Below are positions 34,710-53,198 of a DNA stretch of 64,000 nt, piece by piece (the first letter of the stretch is position 1; every line of letters starts with the position of its first letter). Made by a program: the position numbers and the translations under genes. The notes below the pieces were generated by a model. The model was not told the origin of the DNA. It did not search any database and saw only the letters and a program-made list of their open reading frames with translations. Origin of the DNA: Streptomyces sp. CBMA152 (lineage in GTDB: Bacteria > Actinomycetota > Actinomycetes > Streptomycetales > Streptomycetaceae). The stretch spans positions 1 to 64,000 of the forward strand of contig NZ_MECJ01000032.1 of NCBI RefSeq assembly GCF_014596475.1. Direction: 5' to 3'.

Positions 34710-35993
34710 TCACGCCGGGACCGCCACCGCGCCCTCGGCGTCGCCGCGATGTGCGGAGAAACCGAGCAGCGTGGCGTGCAGACTGTCGCGGATCTCGCTC
34801 ATCTGACGGTGGGTGAAACATGCGGTGCTGTACGGGAGTTCGATGGCGATGCGGCCGTCGAAGGTGGTGACGCAGCTCATCAGCGGACCGCGTCCCGCCT
34901 GCGGGAAGTAGTTCTCGCGCGCCGGGACCAGCCGTACGTCGACGACCTCAAGCCCGGGCGGGGTCACCGGGCCCGCGACGCGGCCCATGTTGGTGACGAT
35001 GACGCTGGTGGCCAGCAGCGCGGGATGTTCGGGCACCCGGGGAAGGAGCCGCATCTCGTGCAGGTACTCGCCCCGGTCGAGGGCGGTGTGCAGGTTGTCG
35101 GTGATCTGCCGGGCCAGGGCCAGCGGATCGGTGTCGTGGCTCACCTCCAGCACGTCCAGGCAGGACGTGACCGCGGGGACCATCACTTCCCGGGCCAGCG
35201 GCGGGGTGAGGCGGGAGCGCAGATCCACCGGTGACATACAGCCGAGCGAGCGCGGGCCGGGGTCGCCGTCGAGCCGGTGGCGCACCGCCTTGAGCATCGC
35301 GGCGCCCACGAACCCGTGCACCGACACGCCCTCGGCCTTGGCGGAGCGCAGCAGACGGTTGGTCTCCCCCGGTCCCAACAGGACGCGCTGGACGGCCAGT
35401 TCGGGCGATTCGGGCTCCGTGCCCGCCGCGTCGTACGGCAGACAGGTCACGGGGTGCTGCCGGGCCCGCTCGATGCGGCGCGCGAGGTAGTCCTCGGTCT
35501 CCTGCTCGGAGGCGGGCGGAAGGAGCTCGGAGACGGGGCTCGGCCATTCGGCCGCCGCCTCGACGGACGTTCCCTCGGCGAGTGCCGTATACGTCTCCCA
35601 CAGTGCGTTCTGCAGGGCGATGCCGCTGTGGCCGTCGGTGACGGTGTGGTCCACGCTGAGCATCACGGTGTGCTCGCTCTCGCCCCGCAGCAGTACCGCG
35701 CGGACCAGCGGACCGCCCACGGGCAGCGGGATGCTGAACTCTTCGATGAAGGCGTCGGGCCCACCGTCCCGCACCAGCAGCGCCGGCACCTCGGCCTCGG
35801 CCAGCGGCTCCAGCACGGCCGCCCCGTCCTCGACGGCGATCCGGCAGCGCAGCGAGGGATGCTCGGCGACCTTGGCCGCGAAGGCGGCGGCGAGCAGCTT
35901 CTCGTCGATGTCGCCCCGGACCGTGCAGGAGAGCACGGCGCGGCTGCGTTGCGCCACGTAGATCGTTTCCACCGGGCATAACTTGCGCTGCAT
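34710..35993 (-). CDS. antB: AntB, discrete acyltransferase for C8 acylation
   Basis: 427 residues, condensation-domain/PapA-like fold. The catalytic HxxxD motif is HTVTDG at 116-121, and the DFGWG-like structural region is replaced by SCVTTFDGRIAIEL near the C-terminus. In antimycin biosynthesis AntB esterifies the C8 hydroxyl with varied acyl-CoAs, giving the side-chain diversity of the family. ATG at 35991-35993 with AAAGG 8 bases upstream. It is divergent from antC across an 831-base control region and cotranscribed with antA. Confidence 0.92.
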   Translation of the reverse strand: MQRKLCPVETIYVAQRSRAVLSCTVRGDIDEKLLAAAFAAKVAEHPSLRCRIAVEDGAAVLEPLAEAEVPALLVRDGGPDAFIEEFSIPLPVGGPLVRAVLLRGESEHTVMLSVDHTVTDGHSGIALQNALWETYTALAEGTSVEAAAEWPSPVSELLPPASEQETEDYLARRIERARQHPVTCLPYDAAGTEPESPELAVQRVLLGPGETNRLLRSAKAEGVSVHGFVGAAMLKAVRHRLDGDPGPRSLGCMSPVDLRSRLTPPLAREVMVPAVTSCLDVLEVSHDTDPLALARQITDNLHTALDRGEYLHEMRLLPRVPEHPALLATSVIVTNMGRVAGPVTPPGLEVVDVRLVPARENYFPQAGRGPLMSCVTTFDGRIAIELPYSTACFTHRQMSEIRDSLHATLLGFSAHRGDAEGAVAVPA

Positions 35994-36172
35994 TTGAATA
36001 CCTTTCAATTTTCATCCACGCGTCACACCGCGCCCATCCGCGTCTCCCCGCCCGGCAACGGCTGCTCACACGGTACGCCAGCGCGGGTACGCGAAAACAC
36101 GGAAACCCCTTGCGCATTACTCCACGGCCGCATTGGCCGACGCCCGGGATCCCGAATCGGCTTCAGTGAAGC

Positions 36173-36181
36173 GGGAATTCC
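36173..36181. promoter_or_regulatory. Candidate PAS-LuxR (FscRI/PimM-type) box
   Basis: GGGAATTCC, close to the core of the known consensus GGGAWWTCCC. It lies about 180 bases upstream of antB and 645 upstream of antC, which favours control of antBA. Confidence 0.4.
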
Positions 36182-36200
36182 TGCCTCTCGCAAGAGGCAG
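36181..36200. repeat. Perfect 8-bp hairpin CTGCCTCT-CGCA-AGAGGCAG
   Basis: A short perfect inverted repeat directly adjoining the GGGAATTCC element. It could be an operator or leader structure in the antB-antC region. Confidence 0.4.
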
Positions 36201-36265
36201 GAGGGCACCTCTGCGAGTGACCTATCCCTCAGAACCGAGTGGACAGGTTCCGCATCCGCCGCTCA

Positions 36266-36275
36266 GGGAATACCC
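36266..36275. promoter_or_regulatory. Second candidate PAS-LuxR box
   Basis: GGGAATACCC, one mismatch from the GGGAWWTCCC core, and itself nearly symmetrical. About 270 bases upstream of antB and 550 upstream of antC. Confidence 0.4.
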
Positions 36276-36824
36276 ATCGCCACCCGGCGCCAACCGGCCG
36301 GGACCGATCTTCCCCGTCACGCAACCGTATTTGGCTGAACATGATCGCCCCATCGACCCCCAACACCCCCTGTGTACAGGAGTTTTCGCAGGCTGGCACT
36401 TGCCAGGAGCACGATTGACAATCGGCCATGACCGATTCGTTAACGCACTCTGAACGTCCGAAGCTGGCCGGATTCTTGTGGCCGTGCGCCTGCTATGAGG
36501 CACGATGAACCCCGTAATCACAGGGGATTGAGGCCGCCGCCCTGCGACACACGCGGGAGATCCTCCCCTTGACCGTCCGACTTCTCCTCATGCAGGGTTA
36601 CTGACCTGAGAAAGGTTGGCCTCACCACGGCACCACCCGGCCTCCTCGAAGTCCCGCCTCCGCAGCGGCATTTCGGCGACGCATTTCGGTGCCGTCTTCG
36701 TGCATCAGAATTCCGCTGACGCAGTGAGCGGACCGCACACGCCTGCCGACGGCTTCCCGAACGGCGGCCCACGGGAACTTCGTGTGTGCCGAGAATTTAC
36801 CTACGCCTAATGAGGGTTGGTGCC

Positions 36825-45543
<8,719 letters not shown>

Positions 45544-45551
<8 letters not shown>

Positions 45552-48500
45552 GGCAGCACCCCCGCAGGACGGGTACGACACCGCCGTCGCGGTGGTCGCG
45601 ATGGCGGCCCGTTTCCCGGGCGCCGACACGGTGGAGGAGTTCTGGGACAACCTCGCCGCCGGGCGGGAGTCGATCCGGCCCATCACCGACGAGGAGTTCC
45701 TGGCGGCCGGCGGCGACCCGGCCGGACTCACCGACCCGGACGTGGTGCGGATGGCCTCGGTCATCGAGGGCATCGACCGCTTCGACTCCACCTTCTTCGG
45801 CTACAGCCCGGCCGAGGCCGAAGTCGTCGACCCGCAGCAGCGGCTGCTCCTGGAGTGCGCGTACCACGCCCTGGAGCAGGCCGGATACGCGAACGGCCAC
45901 GGCGATATGCAGGTCGGCGTCTACGCGGGCGCGGGCGACAGCCGGTACTACCCGGCCCATGTCCACCCCCGCTTCGCCGGGCAGAGCGCGTCGGTGGCCC
46001 TGGTCCACGCGGCCACCAGCAACTCGCTGGGCACCCTGGCCACCCGTATCAGTTACGAACTCGGGCTGACCGGGCCCAGTCTGTCGATCCAGACGGCCTG
46101 TTCGACCGCGCTCGTCGGGATCCACACCGCGTGCCAGGACCTGATCGACTACCGCTGCGACCTCGCGCTCGCCGGTGCCGTGTCCCTCAACCCGTCGGCG
46201 CTGCTCGGCTACCGGCATGTGCCCGACGGGCCGTTCTCGCCCGACGGGCGCTGCCGGGCCTTCGCCGCCGACGCGGCGGGCACCTCCTCGGGCGACGGTG
46301 TCGGGATGGTCGTCCTCAAGCGCCTGGAGGACGCCATCGCCGACGGCGACCGTATCCGGGCCGTCATCCGCGGCTCCGCCATCAACAACGACGGCCGCCG
46401 CAAGGTCGGTTTCACCGCCCCCAGCACCGAGGGCCAGACCGAGGCGATCCTGGCGGCCCAGGTGGCGGCGGGTGTCGACGCGGACTCGATCGGATACGTG
46501 GAAGCCCACGGCACCGCCACCCGCATCGGCGACCCCATCGAAGTGGCCGCCCTGACAAAGGCGTTCCGCGAGAGCAGCGACCGGAAGGGGTACTGCGCCC
46601 TGGGGTCGGTGAAGTCCAACATCGGCCACCTCGGCGCCGCCGCCGGTATAGCGAGCTTCATCAAGGCCGTACTTGCGCTGGAGCACCGGCAGATCCCGCC
46701 CACGCTGCACTTCACGCGCCCCAACCCGCTGATCGACTTCGCCACGGGCCCGTTCCGGGTGCCCACGTCGCTGGAGGAGTGGGAGTCGGGTGCTGAGCCC
46801 CGCCGGGCCGCCATCAGCGCCTTCGGGGTGGGCGGCACCAACGCGCATGTGATCGTGGAAGAGGCCCCGCCCGCGCCCGCAACCCGGCCGCAGCGGACCG
46901 AGGGATGGCACATCCTGCCGCTCTCCGCCCGCACCCCCGGGGCGCTGCGCGGACAGGCCGAGAACCTGGGGCGGCACCTCACCCGCCACCCCGACCTCGA
47001 CCTGGCCGACGTCGCCCACTCCCTGCGCACCGACCGCCCCGCGATGCCCCATCGCGCGGCCGTCGCCGCCCGCAGCACCGACCAGGCCGCGCGCATCCTG
47101 CTCCACCCGCTCCAGGCCCCGGCCGAGGTACGCGGCGAGGACGCCCCACCAGTGGCGTTCCTGCTGCCCGGCGGCGGCACGCAGTACATCGGCATGGGCG
47201 CCGACCTCTACCGCGAACTCCCGGCCTACCGCGCCGCCGTCGACCGGTGCGCCGAGATCCTGCTCCCGGCGACCGGACGCGATGTGCGCACGGCGCTGTA
47301 CGAGCACACCGACCCCGGCAGCGTCGACGCCTTCCTGGCACTGGTCGTCACCGAATACGCCCTGGCCACCGCGCTGATGGAGCAGGGCGTACGGCCCGCC
47401 GCGTTCATCGGCCACTCGCTCGGCGAGTACACCGCGGCCTGTCTGGCGGGGGTGATGTCCCTGGAGGAGATGCTGCCGCTGGTCGCCGAGCGGATCCGGC
47501 TGATCTCGTCGGCCGGCGGCGCCACGGTCTCGGTCGCGCTCGGCGAGGAGGCCCTGCGCGACTACCTCACCGACGAGCTGTCGCTCGCGGCCGTCAACGG
47601 CCCGGAGGCGTGCACCGTCGGAGGCCGCGAGGACGCGGTGGCGGCCCTGGAGGCGCGGCTGCTCGCCGACTCGGTCGCGTTCCGGCGGCTGCGGATGCCG
47701 GCGGCCGCGCATTCCCACGTCCTGGACCCGATCCTCGGCGCCTTCGGGGACGCCCTGCGGACGGTGACCCTGCGCCCGCCGCGCATTCCGTACGTCACCA
47801 ATGTGACCGGCACCTGGATCACCGACGAGCAGGCGACGAGCGTGGCGCACTGGCTCGACCACACCCGGCACACCGTCCGCTTCACCGATGGCATCGCCGC
47901 GCTGTGGGAACGCGACAACCCCGTGTTCATCGAGATCGGCCCCGGCGACGGCCTCGCCAAGCTGGCCGGGGCCCGCCTCGGGGACGTCACCACGATCCCC
48001 ACCATGCGCCACGCCAAGGCCGAGACCCCCGACGGGCAGGTGTTCGCCGAGGCGTTGGGCAGGCTGTGGAGCGCGGGCGTGCCAGTCGACATCGCCGGTG
48101 GGGACACCCAGCCGCGCCGGGTGCCGCTGCCCGGGTACGCCTTCGACCGCCGTCGGCACTGGATCGACGCGCCGGGCGCCAAGCCGCTCGCCGCCGAGAC
48201 CGCGGCGGAACAGCCCGAAGGACAACCGGGCCGCGCACCCCGTCCGTATCTGACGACCGAGTACACCGAACCCCGCACCGCCCTGGAGCGGACGGTCGCC
48301 GGGTACTGGGAGGAAGCGCTCGGCATCGACGGCATCGGCGTCCACGACAACTACTTCGACCTGGGCGGCGATTCGATGCGGGCCGTGCTGCTCGCGGGCC
48401 GGATGCGTGGGGACAGGGTCGTGGACGTACCGGCCGCCGCGTTCCTGTCGGCGCCCACCGTCGCCGGGCTCGTCACTCTCGCAGGGCGGGGCGGTGTGAG

Positions 48501-49311
48501 CGGCCGGGAAGCGTTCGCCCCGCTGCTCCCGCTGCGCGCCGACGGCGATCAGCGTCCGCTGTTCTGCATCCAGCCCGGCGCGGGCATCGCCTGGCGCTAC
48601 TCCGGGCTGCTCCCCCATCTCGGCGCCCGCCAGCCGGTGTACGGCATCCAGGCGCACGGCCTGGACGGCATCCTGCCCCTGGCCGCCGACGCCAAGGAGA
48701 TGGTCGGCTTCTACCTGGCGCACCTGCGCGAAGTGCAGTCCGAGGGCCCGTATCGCCTGCTCGGCTGGTCCTACGGCGGTTTCGTGGCCCACGCGATGGC
48801 CGTGGCTCTGCAACGCCAGGGCGAGCAGGTCGAGTTGCTGGCCATGCTGGACTCTCCGCTGCCCCAGGACGTGCCCGCCGATCCCTCGGAGACGGAGCGC
48901 CAGGTGGCGTCCCTGCTCGTACGGGTCGTGGGTCTGGAGATGCCCGAGGGCGGCGCGACCGACGTCGACGAGGTGATCCGGCTGATCGGCGAGAGCTCCG
49001 GACCGTCGCCGATCACCCGGGAGGAGGCGGTGACGATCGCCCGGGTGATGCGCAACAACCTGACCATCGCCCACCAGTTCAGCCCCGAGAAGTACAACGG
49101 CGACGTGCTGTTCTTCAGCGCCACCGATGACGGCGGCGACCCGGACGACGTGGCACTCGCCCTGCGCAAGGCCGAGGCCTGGCGCCCGTATGTCGGCGGT
49201 GTCCTCACCGACCACGCCGTGTCCTGCACGCACTACGAGATGACCGAGCCGGAGCCGACGGCGGTTGTCGCCGCGGTCCTGGCGGCCGCCCTGCGGCCTT
49301 CCACCGGATGA
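45544..49311 (+). CDS. antD: AntD, single-module PKS (KS-AT-T-TE)
   Basis: 1255 residues. KS catalytic residues are Cys186 (QTACSTA), His322 (EAHGTAT) and His362 (SNIGH). AT has FLLPGGGTQ and GHSLGEY (Ser625), with a noncanonical AAAH where malonyl enzymes have HAFH and methylmalonyl enzymes YASH. T carries Ser944 (LGGDS), and TE carries GWSYGG (Ser1076). In the antimycin pathway AntD extends the AntC-bound chain with an alkylmalonyl unit made by AntE, and the TE closes the nine-membered dilactone. The ATG at 45544 overlaps the antC stop by 8 bases. Confidence 0.96.
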
Positions 49312-49360
49312 GCCCCCGTACACCCCACTCCCCCGCCCCCGCACCGTCAGGAGCCTCCTC

Positions 49361-50581
49361 GTGACCCAGGACCTCTATGAACTCGGCGACGCGCCCCCGC
49401 TGGGCGAGGCGCCCAAGCGCATGTACGCCTCGCTCATCCGGCCCGAGCGCTACGGCCGGCCGATCGACGCCTTCCGCACCGAGGTCGTGGACGTGCCCCC
49501 GGTGGGGCCGGGCCAGGTGCTCATCAAGGTGATGGCGGCCGGCGTCAACTACAACAACGTCTGGGCCTCGCTCGGCGACCCGGTCGATGTGATAGCCGCC
49601 CGCCAGAAGCAGGGCGCCGTCGAGGACTTCCACATCGGCGGCTCCGACGCGTCCGGCATCGTCTGGGCGGTGGGCGAGGGCGTACGCCTCAAGCCCGGCG
49701 ACGAGATCGTGCTGCTCGCCTCCACGTGGGACGAGAGCGCCGAGGACATCCGGCTGGGCGCCGACCCCAGCACCTCCACCTCGCAGCGGGTCTGGGGTTA
49801 CGAGGAGAACTTCGGCTCGTTCGCCCAGTTCGCGGTCGTCGACGAGTACCAGTGCCACCCCAAGCCGAAGCGTCTCTCGTGGGCGGAGTCCGCCTGCTAC
49901 ATGGCGACCGCCGCCACCGCCTACCGTCAGCTCCTCGGCTGGGAGCCGCACACCGTGCGCCCCGGTGACCCGGTGCTGATCTGGGGCGGGGCGGGTGGGC
50001 TCGGCTGTATGGCGATCCAGTTGGTACGGCAGTACGGCGGCATCCCCGTCGCCGTCGTCTCCAGCGACGAGCGCGGTGAGTACTGCGTGAGCCTGGGCGC
50101 CAAGGGCTATATCAACCGGCGCGAGTTCGACCACTGGGGCCGGCTGCCGCACACTTCGGACGACGAGGCCATGGCGAAGTGGCTCAAGGGCGCCCGCGCC
50201 TTCGGACGGCGGTTCTGGGAGGTGCTCGGCGAGCGCCGGGCACCCAGGATCGTCCTGGAGCACTCGGGCGCCGACACCATCCCGACCTCGATGTACATGT
50301 GCGACAACGCGGGCATGGTCGTCATCTGCGGCGGCACCACAGGCTACAACGGCGATGTGGACCTGCGGTTCCTGTGGATGCGCCAGAAGCGCCTCCAGGG
50401 CTCCCATGTCTCCAACGCCCGTGAGGCCCGCGAGGTGACCCGGCTCATCGACCAGGGTCTGATCGACCCCTGCCTGTCGCTCACGCTCGGCTTTGACGAG
50501 ATCGGCAAGGCGCACCAGCTGCTCCACGACAACGAGCACCCCGCCGGGAACATGGCCGTACTGGTCAACGCGAAGGCGTAG
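49361..50581 (+). CDS. antE: AntE, crotonyl-CoA carboxylase/reductase
   Basis: 406 residues, MDR-fold reductive carboxylase. NADPH loop WGGAGGLGCMAIQLVRQYGG; family blocks AGVNYNNVWASLGDPVD, DFHIGGSDASGIVWAVG, WGYEENFGSFAQFAVV and EHSGADTIPTSMYMCDNAG. It makes the alkylmalonyl-CoA extender units (ethyl to hexyl and longer) that vary the C7 alkyl chain of antimycins. GTG start with AGGAG 8 bases upstream; the longer frame before it is not conserved. Last gene of antCDE; its end overlaps the convergent antQ by 17 bases. Confidence 0.95.
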   Translation: MTQDLYELGDAPPLGEAPKRMYASLIRPERYGRPIDAFRTEVVDVPPVGPGQVLIKVMAAGVNYNNVWASLGDPVDVIAARQKQGAVEDFHIGGSDASGIVWAVGEGVRLKPGDEIVLLASTWDESAEDIRLGADPSTSTSQRVWGYEENFGSFAQFAVVDEYQCHPKPKRLSWAESACYMATAATAYRQLLGWEPHTVRPGDPVLIWGGAGGLGCMAIQLVRQYGGIPVAVVSSDERGEYCVSLGAKGYINRREFDHWGRLPHTSDDEAMAKWLKGARAFGRRFWEVLGERRAPRIVLEHSGADTIPTSMYMCDNAGMVVICGGTTGYNGDVDLRFLWMRQKRLQGSHVSNAREAREVTRLIDQGLIDPCLSLTLGFDEIGKAHQLLHDNEHPAGNMAVLVNAKA

Positions 50582-51299
50582 CAAGGCCGTTGGGCCGCCG
50601 CACCACGGGGGCGGCGGCCCAACTGAACACCCCGGGACCGGCCGGGCGCACCCGCACGTCGACGGCCTGCCCGTCCGTCCAGGCGCGGAAGCCGCCCGGC
50701 ACCGGCCGTATCCCGATGGCGAGCAGGGTCGCGGGCGGCGACTGAGGGAGCAGTCCGCCGAACGCCTTGAAGGCCGCCTCCTTGGCCGAGAAAGCGGTGA
50801 GTAGTCGGCGCGTCGCGAGCGGTTCGGGCGTGCTGTCCGTCCAGGTCCGCTCGTCGGGGCCGAGCACGATGTGCGCGGTGTTCAGCGGGAGTTCGCGCAG
50901 TTCGAGGTCGCATCCCACGGCGTGGAAGCGCTCGGCGGGTGCGGCCAGGGCGACGGCGAGGCCGCCGGAGTGGCTGATCGAGCCGACGCGGTCGGCGGGG
51001 AACCTCGGTCGTCTGCCGTCCCGCAGGATCTCCGCCTCGGCCCGCCCCGGCTCCGCCAGCGCCCGGCGGGCCGCGAGGCGCCCGGCGAGGAAGTCACGGC
51101 GGCGGACCGGCCCCATGGTGGCCGCGAGTTCTTCCTCCCCGGGCCCGGCCGGGCACGCCGAGGCGTCCTGCGCGTACGCCAGGCCGAGGGAGAGGCCCTG
51201 GGCGCGCAGGACGGGTTGCAGCAGGCGCAGCGCCCGTTCCGCCGACGCCGAGCCAAAGGAGTTGTCCTCCGGCCCGGCGTCAAAGCGGCGGTCAGGCAC
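50565..51299 (-). CDS. antQ: AntQ, Sfp/EntD-type 4'-phosphopantetheinyl transferase
   Basis: 244 residues from a GTG (51297-51299) that overlaps the antF end by 8 bases. Motifs are RRPRFPADRVGSISHSGG (the S-x-S-H block), VGCDLELREL (magnesium site) and FSAKEAAFKAFGG. It activates the carrier domains of AntC, AntD and AntG by adding phosphopantetheine. antQ is present only in some antimycin clusters. It is the third gene of antGFQ. Confidence 0.92.
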   Translation of the reverse strand: MPDRRFDAGPEDNSFGSASAERALRLLQPVLRAQGLSLGLAYAQDASACPAGPGEEELAATMGPVRRRDFLAGRLAARRALAEPGRAEAEILRDGRRPRFPADRVGSISHSGGLAVALAAPAERFHAVGCDLELRELPLNTAHIVLGPDERTWTDSTPEPLATRRLLTAFSAKEAAFKAFGGLLPQSPPATLLAIGIRPVPGGFRAWTDGQAVDVRVRPAGPGVFSWAAAPVVRRPNGLATPSR

Positions 51300-52758
51300 G
51301 CAGTAGCTTCTTGATGATCTTTCCGGCCGGGTTGCGCGGCACCTGGTCGATGAACTCAATACGCCGGGGACGCTTGTACGCGGCGAGGTGCTGGGCCAGG
51401 TACTTCTGCAACTCGACCGTCCCGGTGCCCTCTTCGGCCACCACATACGCCAGCGGGACCTCGCCGAAGTCCTCGTCGGGGACGCCGACGACGGCCGCGT
51501 CGCGCACCGCCGGGTGGGCCTGGAGCGCGCGCTCGATCTCCGAGGGGTAGACGTTCTGACCGGCCCGGATGATCAGGTCCTTGCTGCGGTCGATCAGCCG
51601 GATGAGTCCGTCGCGGTCGATGAACCCGAGGTCACCGGTGCGGATCCAGCCGTCGACGGTGATCTCGGCGGTGGCGGCGTCGTTGCCCCAGTAGCCGCGC
51701 ATGAGGCCGGGACCACGCACGACGATCTCCCCGATGGCGCCGGGCTCGACCTCGTTGTCCTGCGGATCGAGGGCGCGCGCCGACATCCCCGGGATGACCC
51801 GCCCGGCCGGGATCACCTCGGGCACCGCGTCGGGCGCCGGGTGCTCGTCGGGGCCAAGCGTGACGAACGGCCCGCCGACCTCGGTCATTCCGTAGACCTG
51901 CCGGAATCCGCAGCCGAGCCGTTCGACGGCCTCGGCGTAGATGTCCAGCGGCATGGGAGCGGCCCCGTACAGGATCTCGCGCAGGGTCGAGAGGTCGGTG
52001 TTCTCCGCCGACTTGGCCCGCAGCACGAAGCGCAGCATCTGCGGGACCAGCCAGATGTGCGTGGCGCGGTGTGTCTCGATCGCGGCCAGGGCCGTCTGCG
52101 GCTTGAACCCGGGCATCAGGACCACGGTCGCGCCCGCCGCCATGTACGTGAGGGAGACGACCATGCTGCCGTGGTAGAGCGGGCAGCAGTTGACCAGCAC
52201 CATGTCGTCGGCGGGTCGCGCAACGGCCAGCCAGCCGAGCGCGATGGCCCGGAACGAGGCGTGGTCGACGGTGACGCCCTTGGCCTGGCCGGTGGTGGCC
52301 GAGGTGTGCAGGATCGCGGCGGGGGCGTCGTCCGGGATGTCCGCCAGCTCCGGGCCGCCCTCGGCTCCCAGCTTCGCGAACTCGTCGTCCAGCGGGATCC
52401 GGGTACGGACCGGAAGGTCGGGGTGGCGGGCGAGCAGGGCGCTCTCGCCGATCACCGCGACCGCGCCGGTGCGCTCCACGATGCCCGTCACCTCGGCGGG
52501 GGTCAGACTGTGGTTGAGCGGCACGAACAGCGCCCCGATGCGGGCGAGGGCGAAGTAGGACTCCAGCACCTCGATCCGGTCGAGCGAGAGCACCGCGACA
52601 CGGTCGCCACGCCGGATGCCCAGACCGGCGAGGCCCCGGGCGAGACTGATGCCCCGGTCGTGGAACTCGGCCCAGGTGACGGAGCGTTGCTCGTCCACCA
52701 GGGCGATCCGGTCCGGGAAGCACTGACGGTTGCGCTCCGCCAGCTGGGCCAGCCACAT
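51292..52758 (-). CDS. antF: AntF, acyl-CoA ligase/AMP-binding enzyme
   Basis: 488 residues, ANL superfamily. P-loop LHTSATTGQAKGVTVDH, core VYGMTEVGGPF, GWIRTGDLGFIDRDGLI and the catalytic-lysine A10 block PRNPAGKIIKKLLR at the C-terminus. It activates anthranilate for attachment to AntG in the antimycin route. The ATG overlaps the antG stop (TGATG), so both are translationally coupled, and its own end overlaps antQ. Confidence 0.94.
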   Translation of the reverse strand: MWLAQLAERNRQCFPDRIALVDEQRSVTWAEFHDRGISLARGLAGLGIRRGDRVAVLSLDRIEVLESYFALARIGALFVPLNHSLTPAEVTGIVERTGAVAVIGESALLARHPDLPVRTRIPLDDEFAKLGAEGGPELADIPDDAPAAILHTSATTGQAKGVTVDHASFRAIALGWLAVARPADDMVLVNCCPLYHGSMVVSLTYMAAGATVVLMPGFKPQTALAAIETHRATHIWLVPQMLRFVLRAKSAENTDLSTLREILYGAAPMPLDIYAEAVERLGCGFRQVYGMTEVGGPFVTLGPDEHPAPDAVPEVIPAGRVIPGMSARALDPQDNEVEPGAIGEIVVRGPGLMRGYWGNDAATAEITVDGWIRTGDLGFIDRDGLIRLIDRSKDLIIRAGQNVYPSEIERALQAHPAVRDAAVVGVPDEDFGEVPLAYVVAEEGTGTVELQKYLAQHLAAYKRPRRIEFIDQVPRNPAGKIIKKLLRA

Positions 52759-53009
52759 CAGGCGGCGCCCGGCTGCTCGGTGGCGGCGGCGCGCCCGGCG
52801 AGGAAGCGCTCGTAGTCGGCGATGGTGGTCAGGCCCTCCATGTCCTCGGCGGTGACCTCGGCGCCGGTGCGCTGCTCGATGAGCAGGATGAGCCGCACCA
52901 GGTCGCCGGAGTCGATCCCGCTGGCGCTGAGGTCCTCGTCGTCACCGATGGCCTCGGCGAACTCGGGCGTTCCGGTCAGCTCGACCAGCATCGTCCTGAT
53001 GGTGCTCAT
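52758..53009 (-). CDS. antG: AntG, discrete acyl carrier protein
   Basis: 83 residues, a stand-alone carrier. The phosphopantetheine serine is in SGIDSGDLVRLILLIE (G-x-D-S at about 31-34), with an acidic helix II. It carries the anthranilate that is oxidised while tethered by the AntHIJKL complex and rearranged to 3-aminosalicylate. First gene of the antGFQ operon, divergent from antH. Confidence 0.94.
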   Translation of the reverse strand: MSTIRTMLVELTGTPEFAEAIGDDEDLSASGIDSGDLVRLILLIEQRTGAEVTAEDMEGLTTIADYERFLAGRAAATEQPGAA

Positions 53010-53082
53010 GGTGTTCCCCTTCTCGTTTCACTGACTACGAAAGAGAGAGGCGCGCCCCGCCGCGCACACTCCCCGACCCCCG

Positions 53083-53098
53083 CGTGACCTTCGTCACG
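53083..53098. promoter_or_regulatory. Palindrome CGTGAC-CTTC-GTCACG between antG and antH
   Basis: Perfect 6-bp arms with a 4-base centre in the middle of the 189-base divergent promoter region, 74 bases upstream of antG and 101 upstream of antH. Both promoters are known targets of AntA in other strains; a sigma factor would not need a palindrome, so this could be a site for a separate regulator. Confidence 0.4.
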
Positions 53099-53198
53099 GC
53101 CGCACGGCGTAGGCGCAGGGATTGAACGCCCCAGGTCAGACCTCTTCATACGTAAAGGCACTGCCACCACGGCAGTTCCGGGACGAAGGGGTGATGGG

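Larger units (their letters stand above)
35994..36824. promoter_or_regulatory. antB-antC divergent control region
   Basis: 831 bases without a gene. In Streptomyces albus the PAS-LuxR regulator FscRI activates both antBA and antCDE from this region. Two GGGAATTCC/GGGAATACCC-type elements (listed separately) resemble half or whole PAS-LuxR boxes, and a small hairpin follows the first. I see no convincing -35/-10 pair. Confidence 0.6.

Noticed and set aside
53036-53155. A shared CCTCT...CGTA element upstream of both antG and antH as an AntA promoter consensus
   Set aside because: The spacing differs between the two copies (7 versus 5 bases) and I cannot recall the AntA consensus with enough certainty to use it.
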